Origin: Isoetes taiwanensis | Taxonomy: Eukaryota > Streptophyta > Lycopodiopsida > Isoetales > Isoetaceae | Assembly (NCBI GenBank): GCA_021234155.1 | Contig: JAJEKV010000028.1 | Span: 13,284,134 to 13,348,133 of the forward strand | Reading direction: 5' to 3' | Length of the DNA stretch: 64,000 bases | Shown here: positions 11,761 to 21,309 of the stretch, piece after piece | How positions within the stretch are numbered: the first letter of the stretch is position 1 | How the letters are laid out: every line of letters starts with the position of its first letter | The notes under the pieces: generated by a model | Seen by the model: only the letters and a program-made list of their open reading frames with translations | Database searches by the model: none | Told to the model about the DNA's origin: nothing | Translations under genes and position numbers: made by a program

Positions 11761-13299
11761 GTTGCCAATGCATATAAAGTTATACCTTGGGAACATAATA
11801 AACCAATCATTCCCCGAAGCCCCATTAATTAACTATCACTATTCTCCTATTTCGTGTTTTAATGCGATTTTAAGCTACATAGGATATGGTTACTAATAAA
11901 GGCTCTATATAAACATCCATAGTCAAAATGGAATGAAATATTCACTTGTATCACATGAGAAAATCATAAATTATCTACATGGGTTTGCACCAATTAGAAT
12001 GAGAGGCTTCCACCGAAGAGAAAGCGAGCTAGATATCCACTAAACGAGAGCAATAGCCCCATATATTATCATCATGGGTTTGCACCAAATAGACTAAATG
12101 AAAGCAAAACTTGGCACGATGTATCTCATTAACCATGAAGACAATCTCTTCACCTTAAACCACCCCAAACATTCAGACAAAAGAACGTAATACAGGCAGG
12201 AACATGACTCGATCTTTTAATTTCCTAATTCTTTCCTGGATATAAGATCATGACAGGATATGTATAGCTATTAATTTCTTGTGAAGCACATGCGACTTGA
12301 GTGTGACAAGTTTACCAAGATAATTATATGCATCCCAACAACAGATATGGACCTACTAGCAGAATTTGGATAAGCACAAAATTATTTCAGCACATACCAA
12401 AACATAGACTACTTTCTTGAATAGCACATATGTCCTCGACGTGACATTTCACGTCTTTGAATCACACAAATACTAGCAGGACATGTCAAAAATATCCATC
12501 TTAAATCTGAGATGAAATGCACAAAAATATTCAGAATACTGTCACTAGATCCTACTTTTCTCATGGCCAGGAAAAATACATGTTGTTATCAAATATGTTC
12601 AAGCTATATTCAGTGTAAGCTAAAATGAATGTACAATCGAGCGTTTCTTAGGTAGTGGCCGTCCTCAGTTGGTGAGTTGCTTCTTTTGCCAATAATCTGC
12701 AAGGAGGGATTCTAAAATAGTTTGTCAATTTGTCTTTGTAGAACATCTCTTCATGTCTAGAAATTTGGATAGCTAGCCTTGAGTGTTTCCAGCTCTATTT
12801 TAGGCCTCTCTAAGAAGACTTATCTGTGGCAAAAGGCTTAACATAAAAATTACTATTTTGAGCTTTCTATAACCACTCTCAGAGTGAACAACCTTGCTTC
12901 TATACTCTAGTTATATTCATTTGAACATAGCTTGAGCCAGTTCCATGCGCTTTCTATATAGCCACTTGTTATTCACTTTAACAAATTGGCTCTTCTCTAT
13001 TAAATGTTTTCTTTTCCCCTGCCATAGCCAAAGGCATACAACAAATAGCATGAAAGCCATAAAAGCCTGGAACGCATTCAACAAAAAAGGCTCAAGGTGG
13101 GCTTAAGTTTTAGGTGATAGTAGGGGTGAGTGGCCAAAGGTGCTCATTCATAAGAAAATTTGTAGCAGCTGCATATGCCAGCAGGTCCTCCAACTGCAGT
13201 TCACAGTTCATTTTGTTGTCAAGGCCATCAGCATTTCTAAGTATCAAGAAGTGATCATTAGTAAGAAGCATATTAGTACAAACAAAGACACTATGTAAG
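11761..13299. other. Gene-free stretch
   Basis: No coding region, RNA gene or repeat structure that I can support. Composition is ordinary AT-rich plant intergenic DNA. Confidence 0.4.
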
Positions 13300-14160
13300 C
13301 CCTCAAAGATGTCAATAGCATTATATGTCTTATCCTACAATTTATTTTGTAAGCCTTAGCAATTTGGAAGGAGACTTCGGTCCAGACAACATTAACTTAT
13401 ATTCCTGAATAATTGACTCTATTCCTATGCTTCCATAAGACCCAAGATGCACTTTCTCTTACAGTGTTCAAAAATTTATTTCTTCCCCTTAAAACATCCA
13501 TAGGATTCGCCCAGTTACCAATGTTATATCCTTATCTTAAAGGCAATTATCTAGCCATCTCCAAAAATCCCTAATTTTAGGACCAAAAAAAAAAATGTGC
13601 CGGATTGTTTCAGCATCATGACCACAGAATTCACATCGAGTGGATGTATCATCAGTGTTATTTTTTATACATGTCATGCATAACCTTATTGGTTGGAATA
13701 GCTTGATGAAAGCATCTCCAAATAAAGGCTTGAACTTTGGTTGAGAATAAATTTTGCATACATTTGCAATGATATTGGCAATGTATTGTTGAGAGGTCTG
13801 CCACTTACTAGCATGAGTACTAGATTTGTCTAGGGCAATCACTTTATATCCCGTATGCAACAGAGTTTTTGTTATGCCAGTTTGGGTTTCTAGACACATC
13901 ACATTCATCTTGAGTTTTAGCTACATTCGTGATGGTTTTTCTCTCCAAATTTTCCATCTGGTATCATTACAAAGATGTTGAAGTTGGGTGATGCCTGCTT
14001 CTTTCCGTTTCTTCCAAATTAGGGGGTTGTCTTATAGCACAATAGACATCATTAGCTTTGGTAAAAATTGGGACCAAAATAAAGAGAAAGAGGCACTATC
14101 ATAGCTAACTTCTTTATGATCAAACTAGAAAATTGCCTGCCTTCGGTAGGCTTTCCATGT
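13300..14160 (-). mobile_element. Decayed LINE 3' region (zf-RVT type)
   Basis: Read on the minus strand, broken frames give NPLIWKKRKEAGITQL near 14.0 kb, then CEFCGHDAETIRHIFFF near 13.6 kb, then RESASWVLWKHRN near 13.45 kb. These correspond in order to the spacer, zinc-binding (zf-RVT) and C-terminal segments of plant LINE polyproteins. The longest open piece is 13537-13908. No reverse transcriptase is left and no target duplication was found, so the element is old. It differs clearly from the family at 10.6 and 40.5 kb. Confidence 0.65.
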
Positions 14161-16018
14161 GGTTGTATATGAAGATTGGGAGACTAATGCGTTCTGTATG
14201 AATGGGTGATGTTAAATTGCAATGTGTTGAGGTTATATATATTAGATTTTTTATGTATATATTTAATAATGGGAAATTGAATAATAATTTGGAAACCCAA
14301 TGTATTCTGTTTAATGTATGGTAAGACTTGGTTGTATATTATGTTGGATTTTAGCATTTTTATTTTATTTAATAAAATCTTTGATTTATCTATGTATTGT
14401 ATTGGATTAACATCTTGAATTGTAATTTTCTGTCGGTTTTGATTCATGTAGTTGTCGTGTTGTACAGACAGTTGGAATGTATGTGGAATCCATTTTGCTT
14501 TTGCCAGATTTTGTTGGTATAATTTGCCTTCGTTGTCCTAGAAATAGACATGAAATTAGATAAGTATTGTTCAATTGCTTTGTTACACATGATATTTGTT
14601 CTACCCGAGGTTCTTATTTCATGCAGTTCACTAAAGGATTTTTGTAGTTTCAGCAGAGAGTCCCAACGACTTTCTCAAATTTTTATGAATTTAATACACT
14701 TTTCTCTGGTTGCCTAGAAGTGCATGCAGCACTATAATTGTCTCAATGCGGCCAACTTATTTCAAGATTTCAGAGCAAAAAATGTAGATATCTTTAAACT
14801 GCAAGTCCAATGATAAAAGCAGAACCCAGTTTTTTAACATAGGAAATCATGGCCATTCCAGACCAACAAACAGCAATCCTAATTCCAATGGCACGACAGA
14901 TGTTTCCTTTTAATTTCTGGTGATATAGACATTCAATAATTACATGGCAGATCCAGATCATCCTGTATCTAAATCGTTCTTTTGACAGTAACATAATGCA
15001 TCCTTCCCTTCTATCTGGAGCTTAAAACTTTGTTTGCATTTCCAGATACTGAGCAGAACCCATAACCTTTTAATGTTTCCAGGAGAACTTCAAGGAGTTG
15101 ATGCTGACCTGAGCAAGACAGATGTCATTGTGCTGATGATTCAGATTCTCGACAAGTTAAAACATGTTCTACATCTAACAACAATATGCTCTTTTCATCC
15201 TCTTGATTCAGGAGGCTAAACATTATTTCTAACTTATGACTGAACTGTTGATTCTAAAATTTCAGCAATCAATGAAGGCTAACTTATGGTCTTCTAAGGT
15301 GGTAGATTCAGCTGGTTTTCCAGCATTGGCACTCATCAACATTGCAACCCAGAAGGCCTCGAGCCATGCAAATAATGACACAGATGGATGCATTGTAGCA
15401 TTGTAGATGAACATTGCAGATAATATTGCAAGAGCACATGAAAACCTATAGCAAGAATGTTGGTTAAAAAGCCCAAAGTATAAGCCAGGCTTTTCCAAAC
15501 TTGATTATCTGGTAGTATATTCAAGTATGTATAAAAAACAAATTGACTGACTATGACTGTGGATCAATGACATGGTTTTGAAACTCTAGTTGCAGCGAAA
15601 AAGATAGTCTTCTTACACTCAATGTTTTGTTCAAATGATAATAGGTTCGTAATGCTGCATGGACACTTGTCTTCAAAGAAGGATAATATTTCCATGGGTG
15701 CATAGCCAGATTCTTCTTCATGTAAAGTATATAAAACTAAATGATTCATTTTTCCACTTACATTTACTTCTTTAGTAAATTATTCGAGAAGTGTATGTAG
15801 CTGGTTAAATCTGGACATAGAGATATAAAGATAACATATGCAATGCGTCTTAAATTCCTATATGTAGGATTATGCCCTTTAATGTTCACGGGAGAACTTG
15901 ATGGAATTCATGCTGATCTGAGCTTATAGGTAAATAATATAAAGCTCGATGGATGTAAATAATATAAAGCTCAATGGATGCAAGAAGCAAAATTGTGAGA
16001 AGTGAAGATTGCTTCTAG
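14161..16018. other. Gene-free stretch
   Basis: Very AT-rich at 14.2-14.5 kb. Two similar short segments (around 15078-15110 and 15888-15925, both reading GGAGAACTT..GATG..TGAGC) suggest duplicated debris, perhaps connected with the ATPase remnant that follows. No supported gene. Confidence 0.35.
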
Positions 16019-16517
16019 GTTCGTATGGTGTTTAGGGACAATCTTATCATAGCGAAAGCAATAGCAGCTGAGTGTGGCATTCTTACAGAACATGGAACAA
16101 CAATAGAAGGCAAACGTTTCGTGCCATGACCGCTGATGAGCAATATCATATTCTTTCCTCGGTTCAGGTACAAAGCCTTTTCCCACCATTTATTGTTTTT
16201 GGTGGATATAGACATAAAACTTGTGCTGCAGGTGATGGCATGCTCTTCTCCAACAGATAAATATACTATGGTTAAAATGGTTACTGAGCTAGGAGAGATT
16301 GTTGTTGTTGCAGGGAATAGAACCAATGATGCACTAGCTTTAGATGAGGTCACCTATTTTATCTTGCAATGCAATTCTGAGATATAATATCTTAACCACC
16401 TAGTGTTGTTTTCTTTAGGCATCCATTGGGCTTGCGATGGGCACTGCTGATACAGAGGTGGCAAAAGAGACCTATGACATAATAATCATGGACGACAACT
16501 TTGCAACCATTGTAAAG
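16019..16517 (+). pseudogene. P2B (ACA-type) Ca2+-ATPase fragment, three exons
   Basis: Three exon-like blocks with good splice borders: 16019-16167, 16232-16348 and 16419-16517. They cover the end of the P domain of a plant autoinhibited plasma-membrane/ER Ca2+-ATPase. Block 1 reads VRMVFRDNLIIAKAIAAECG, against the family VRMVTGDN..TAKAIA. Block 2 reads VMACSSPTDKYTMVK, then AGNRTNDALAL in place of TGDGTNDAPAL. Block 3 reads [17 protein letters not shown] and [13 protein letters not shown]. Block 1 contains a frameshift near 16115. Loss of the TGDN and TGDG residues, which bind Mg2+ and phosphate in these pumps, means it could not work. No ATP-binding or membrane-domain exons were found nearby, so this is an isolated relic. 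Confidence 0.85.
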
Positions 16518-17080
16518 GTCAGGCCAGGAAAATGCTGCTCTTTGTATTTCAGTTTATCACTTGAATATTAAAAAGAATGCGAAGAATGTTCAGTATGACG
16601 CCAAGATGCTGGCCTGTTCTCAAGCCATTTGTTCCTGAGGAATTTAAATTGAAGATGCTTGCCAACTTAAGGAGCTTCTCATACCTAAAGGATGGTGTTT
16701 TTTGCTCTGTATAAAAATGTGGCTCTTAAATAGTTATTACATATTTGTTTTAACATAGAAAACATGTCGAAAGTTCAAGAACTTGGAGCTCACTGCAAAA
16801 TGAGCTGCCACAGAAATAATATACATCAACACAAAAGTAATAGCTCAAAGCATAAAGTTCAAAACCTTTAAATGCCATCATTATGTATAAACCAAGCCGA
16901 AATGCAAAGCAGTCAATAGAAACCAGGATTAAAGGAAGGGACTTTAGAAATGTAGTAAAGTTCTTTTACACATGCATTGATGCAGTATATTATCTAATTT
17001 ACTGCTCTATCATTCAAGGATCGGAGAACATGGTCAGATGACCTTTCATCCGTGGCATAAGGAATCGGTTTCTAGAAATC

Positions 17081-17476
17081 ATGCATTTTATCTCAGACAA
17101 TAATTCAATTTCATGTTAATAACCTTGGTAACAGGCCGAAATTGATGCTCATCCTTTTGTCACAATTTCTGCCAGTCTGTCATTGAAGGTTGTTTGGATA
17201 CATACTGAGAAATTCTTGCAGCTCAAGATTGTCAGAATTTTTGCATGTGGCTGATACTAGAACATTCCAAGCTAGCAATTATGCATTTCAACTCAGACAA
17301 TAATTCAATTTCATGTTACTAATCTTGGTAACAGGCCAAAATTGAAGCTCATCCTTTCGTCACAATTTCTGCCAGTTTGTCATTCAAGGTCGTTTGGATA
17401 CACACTAAGAAATCCATGTAGCTCAAAATTGTCAAATTTTTTGCATGTAGCCTATACCAGAACATTCCAAGCTAGG
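17081..17476. repeat. Tandem duplication, two 200-bp units
   Basis: Units start at 17081 and 17281 with ATGCATTT..CTCAGACAATAA and run in parallel to the shared end ACATTCCAAGCTAG. They differ by scattered substitutions, so the duplication is not recent. No coding potential is evident. Confidence 0.85.
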
Positions 17477-18164
17477 AAGGATTGTTGCAAACACTAACAT
17501 GGAAACTTGACTACCAAAAACCCCAGATGGCATGCACACAGATGACATGCACACTTTGCGCAAGTAACGCTAGTCACTACATCTGCCTGCTCCTTATGTT
17601 GACCAAAATCTCATTTGCAAGCCCCCTGGGATGCACTTATGTATAAAGGGGATATGCCATTCATGTAACATATGAACACAAGCTATTGTTTTTAGTCTTG
17701 GGACCAAAATAGTATAATAGATATCATGCCACCGGATTTTGAGACATCTCCATTAATCCATTTGTGTGCACAAAACTTTTTTCGTAGCTAAGCAGTATTA
17801 GTGGAATACATGTGAAAGGAATTATAAGAATTCACATGCCTTTGAATAAGTTATCTGAGTTTCATTTGAAGTCCAGATATATGCAACCTGCAAAAAGCTC
17901 ACGTACTACATCTAGATATGTCCATAGCTAACAAAACATACAAAAAAACAAACTTGAATGCTCTAGGAGCTATCACCATGTGAAAATAAGTTAAGGCCAT
18001 GTTGCAAGGTAAATGTTAAAAAAGCAAGAAACAATTGTTGTAAATTACCCCTGAATATGTGTTCAAATGTTTTTGACCAGGTTTTGAAGGGATAAAAGCA
18101 ATCTGCAAAATAAAATATATGATCAGTCTGACATTGATGTGGAATGGTCTCGCTACCCCATGCA
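17477..18164. other. Gene-free stretch
   Basis: AT-rich sequence without supported coding regions or structured repeats. Confidence 0.35.
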
Positions 18165-18283
18165 GCATTTGTGGTCTCAGACTTCACGGGGGATTATGGA
18201 TCCATTGATCATTACAAAGCAGGATTAGTGGCAAAAGGATATTCTCAAATTGAAGGGATCGACTGCTTTGACACTTCCAAATA
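18165..18283 (+). mobile_element. Ty1/copia polyprotein fragment (start of reverse transcriptase)
   Basis: The plus strand reads GSIDHYKAGLVAKGYSQIEG followed by IDCF, matching the copia segment RYKARLVAKGFTQ.EGIDY that opens the reverse transcriptase domain. It ends in a stop. The fragment at 18738-18905 may belong to the same element, with about 450 bp of other sequence between. Confidence 0.75.
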
Positions 18284-18375
18284 AACTATAACTGATTTAA
18301 TGAGCCATTGTGGTTTTACAATACAAGGTAGCTTATACTTAACCATCAAATAAACTATAACTAAGTTAATGAGCC

Positions 18376-18510
18376 CTTCAGGGCATGGTCTAGTAGCAGG
18401 ACCTTAAATTACCACACCCGAGATCACGGGTTCAAACCTGGCCAATATTGATCTAATAATGGGGACCTTAAAAATCCATTGCCTTGAGGTCACGGGTTCA
18501 AGTATGACCA
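18376..18510 (+). mobile_element. tRNA-derived SINE-like fragment
   Basis: TGGTCTAGTAGC at about 18386 resembles a Pol III A box. GGGTTCAAACC at 18428-18438 is a good B box, and a second B-box-like GGGTTCAAG lies at 18494-18502. It lies between two copia fragments and is preceded by a duplicated 28-bp segment (AAATAAACTATAACT..) at about 18281 and 18348. No clear cloverleaf, tail or target duplication was established. Confidence 0.45.
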
Positions 18511-18737
18511 ACTGGTCCTGTGATAGAGACTTGCCATATATACGTGATAATCACATGCAAAGTAGCTCCTAGCATATTGTGTCTAGGTAACTTTCTCTTA
18601 TGTTGTCAAAATGACATCTATAAGAACTCACCTTACACTTGTTGCTGCTCAAGATACACACATCCATCAAATGGATATTAAGACTGTATTTCCTAATTGA
18701 TAATTTAGAAGAAGCTATCTCGCACGCAAGTTTCAAG

Positions 18738-18905
18738 TCTTGATACGGCCTTAAGCAATCTCCAAGAGAATGGCATCAACAAATTCACACATTTCTTAAG
18801 TTACAGAGCTATGAGCAAGGGGGAGCAAATAACAATAACTATACCAAGAAGAGAAACTTCGATATCTTGCTCTTAGCTATATGTGGATGATGTCATATTG
18901 ATAAG
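18738..18905 (+). mobile_element. Ty1/copia reverse transcriptase fragment
   Basis: The sequence gives LKQSPREWHQQIHTFLKLQS and, further on, LLLAIYVDDVILISN, with frame changes between. These are the GLKQ..R.W and catalytic YVDD blocks of copia reverse transcriptase. The fragment ends directly at the GC-rich sequence that follows. No LTRs were recognised. Confidence 0.85.
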
Positions 18906-19245
18906 CAATCGCACAGATCGCCCGTGCGTTGTCACCTTCACGGTGGCAGACATTCGCGTGTGTGAGGCAATTCTGCGTCAGAGTAGGCAATTGAAGGGGA
19001 CTACCCTGTATGTCGACCAGGATCTTACTCCGATGCAACAGGAGTCCCGCCGACAGCAGCTGGCTCAAGTCAGGGACGTCCATCGTCGAGGGGGTGCTAC
19101 AGGCCTGGTCCGAGGCAAGCTTCACATTTTTAGGCCGGCGTCTGCTGAGGTCACCGATGCAATGCGTCAAGCTGCTGCCACTCCTGCTACTGCCACCAGT
19201 ACCCCTACTGCACCTCTTGCTCCCGCTGCTGCAAAGATTCAAGTC
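18906..19245 (+). mobile_element. L1-ORF1-like C-terminal domain, GC-rich, fused in frame to copia RT
   Basis: The open frame continues from the copia YVDD block into DRPCVVTFTVADIRVCEAIL, then LKGTTLYVDQDLTP, RRQQLAQVRDVHRRGG and LVRGKLHIF. This pattern (R-P-x-V-V-x-F, then LKGT.LY...DL.P, then R..L) resembles the C-terminal nucleic-acid-binding domain of L1-type ORF1 proteins (Transposase_22-like). GC content and codon use differ sharply from the AT-rich flanks. The piece lacks the N-terminal coiled coil and is probably an inserted LINE ORF1 fragment. The in-frame join to copia is most likely accidental. Confidence 0.55.
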
Positions 19246-19401
19246 CCAATGCTTTCACATCATATCCTACCAAAATTCCCCTTGCCTTTGAATTCAAAAA
19301 AGATTCAAATCTCAAGAGGGTACATAGGAGGAAGAGCCGAAATGCAGGTGTCAAGAAAAAAAAATTGAACCTTTAATAATTTTGTTCCCTGAAAAAAAAT
19401 C

Positions 19402-19935
19402 CGATCAATCCGCATAGCAGATCGAGATTCTAGAGCAAGACGAGCATGCAGGCGTCGCATGCATTTTGGAGCTTCTCATTCGGATGGGAGATCACTATTT
19501 ATTACAGAGTCCTTCATCAATTTCTCATCGGCGCTTTCTCATTTTTCAGCAATTTCCCTTGTTTTTGTTTTTATGATCTCATTGAGAGGAGGGTTTTTTT
19601 CTAGCATGGGTTGACCTTTCTTGGCAGTCCTTATCCTATTTTCTAACCTCTTCTATCTTAGCCTTTTATTCAGCATGGGACAATCCTTCGAACTTCGCCT
19701 CAGATCTAGTTTTGGAAGTTCTCTGGTATCGGGATGTTGTTGTCTGATACGAGTCATCACATGAGAAAACTATCGATCTGCACAGCGGATCGGGATTCCC
19801 GAGCAAGATGAGCATGCATGCATCGCATGCATTTTAGGGCTGCTCATTCAAATGGGAGATCGCTACTTATTGCAGAGTTCTTCATCGACTTCTCATTGGT
19901 GCTTTATTTCTCAACAATTTCCCTTGTTTCTCACC
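19402..19935. repeat. Pair of ~163-bp direct repeats
   Basis: 19402-19565 and 19772-19935 are similar throughout: CCGATC...CGCATAGCAGATCG, GAGCAAGA.GAGCATGCA, GATGGGAGATC.CTA.TTATT and CAATTTCCCTTGTTT. About 206 bp separates them. The sequence is not LTR-like (no recognisable TG...CA ends or retroviral interior). Confidence 0.75.
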
Positions 19936-20649
19936 ATCCCTCCCTTAATATTCTTCTTTTATATAATAATGTTGTTTGTTAAAATTGTCACGCGGCACAC
20001 GTGATCAGCCCCTCGATTTTCAAGGTTTTGTGGCGTGGGATGCCTGAACAACCCCTCATTTTTTGAGGTTTTTTTATTTTTTCATATTGTGTTTTACTGT
20101 TGGTGATATGCAGGCCAGGGGTGATGCGCGACTCCGGTTTCTCCGTGAAGTGTGATTTTTTTTGGAGCATTTAGCAGCCTTGCGTTTGTCTAAGCCCCTT
20201 GACGAGAGTTTATCGCTAGGGTTTTTCCTCGAAGACCCAAAAGGGCGAGGTTTTTTAATCTCGGCAATAAGCTTCAGTAGGTACACTAGCCAACATCTGC
20301 AGCAAACAATTTTATTTTTGGAGTCCAGGTGTTATAACTGGATACTTTCTTTGTTTTTTTTTTCATTTTCTGGGTAGCTTTCAATGTGCAACTACCCACT
20401 CTATACCATTGTAGACAAACTGCCTATCTGTTATTGTTTCATGCGACTCACAACACGAGAATCGACATTTGTTGGCCATGCAAGCAAAAAATAATGGAAT
20501 ATAATCAAAATAATACAACTGCTAGATATTGAACAACTACTTCCAACACCAGAACGACTTCTCCACAAATGGGTCTAGTTATCTGATCCTTGTTTCTAAC
20601 GTAAGTAAATAGGCGTGTCAATTTTTTCTTTCAGATATGTATGAGAGAA

Positions 20650-20795
20650 AACATAAACTCATAAACTAGTAGGTGGTATTATATGTTACTGTTAATTGTA
20701 ATACATAAGCTCTTCCAGAGGGCAACATAGACTCATAAACTGGCAGGTGGTATTATATGTTACTGTTATCTATTGTAATACAGAAGCTCCTCCAG
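20650..20795. repeat. Pair of ~70-bp direct repeats
   Basis: 20650-20718 and 20724-20795 share CTCATAAACT.G.AGGTGG and TATTATATGTTACTGTTA followed by TGTAATACA.AAGCTC. A local duplication of unknown origin. The rest of 19.25-21.31 kb shows nothing I can support as a gene. Confidence 0.8.
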
Positions 20796-21030
20796 TATTT
20801 AAGCAAGAATTAATTAATTAGAGAAATTTGGAATTCCCGTTTAGCATGAAATAGGTTCTAGGTTAGCCATAAAGTGCAGAAACTGATAGCAAGTGAGTAA
20901 AAGTTGGCGTTTTTTAGTACAAGTTCTACCAATCAATCGCAGTCTTTCAGAAATATAGTTTTTACTGCCCATGCAAAGGTCCATTGTGGGTAAAAGGTAG
21001 TAGTATGGAATGCTCGATGTTCTCTCAAGG

Positions 21031-21044
21031 ATCGCGAACGCGAT
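21031..21044. promoter_or_regulatory. Variant palindrome ATCGCGAACGCGAT
   Basis: Matches ATCGCGNNCGCGAT, with AA in place of GG-CC symmetry at the centre. It lies about 270 bp downstream of the ParB/methyltransferase-like stop and shares both 6-bp arms with the other two sites. Confidence 0.5.
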
Positions 21045-21180
21045 CTTTCGCAGCTGAAAACAGACAAAACAATGGCCTTTTTATTAACACCATATGAGAG
21101 CATTATGTACTCCAAATGAGAAGTGGAGTAGGCACATCACACACATTGCACTATTTTAAGCTATGTATTTGCTACAGAGG

Positions 21181-21194
21181 ATCGCGGCCGCGAT
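21181..21194. promoter_or_regulatory. Second copy of ATCGCGGCCGCGAT
   Basis: Identical to the intronic palindrome at 23287. It lies about 120 bp downstream of the stop codon of the ParB/methyltransferase-like gene. Confidence 0.6.
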
Positions 21195-21309
21195 TATTTT
21201 CAACAGTAAACATGCACCAAGTAATAATAAAGACACAAAGGTAAAGTAAATTAAATTCCTGAAGCAAAACTTTCCATTGATGGATGTACTGTACAATAGG
21301 GATGCAGTA

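Noticed and set aside
18376-18450. A functional tRNA gene at the Pol III-like boxes
   Set aside because: The B box is good, but acceptor and anticodon stems do not pair convincingly, so it is treated as a SINE-like fragment.
19402-19935. The 163-bp repeats as solo or paired LTRs
   Set aside because: They are too short and too close together, with no retroelement interior and no recognisable termini.
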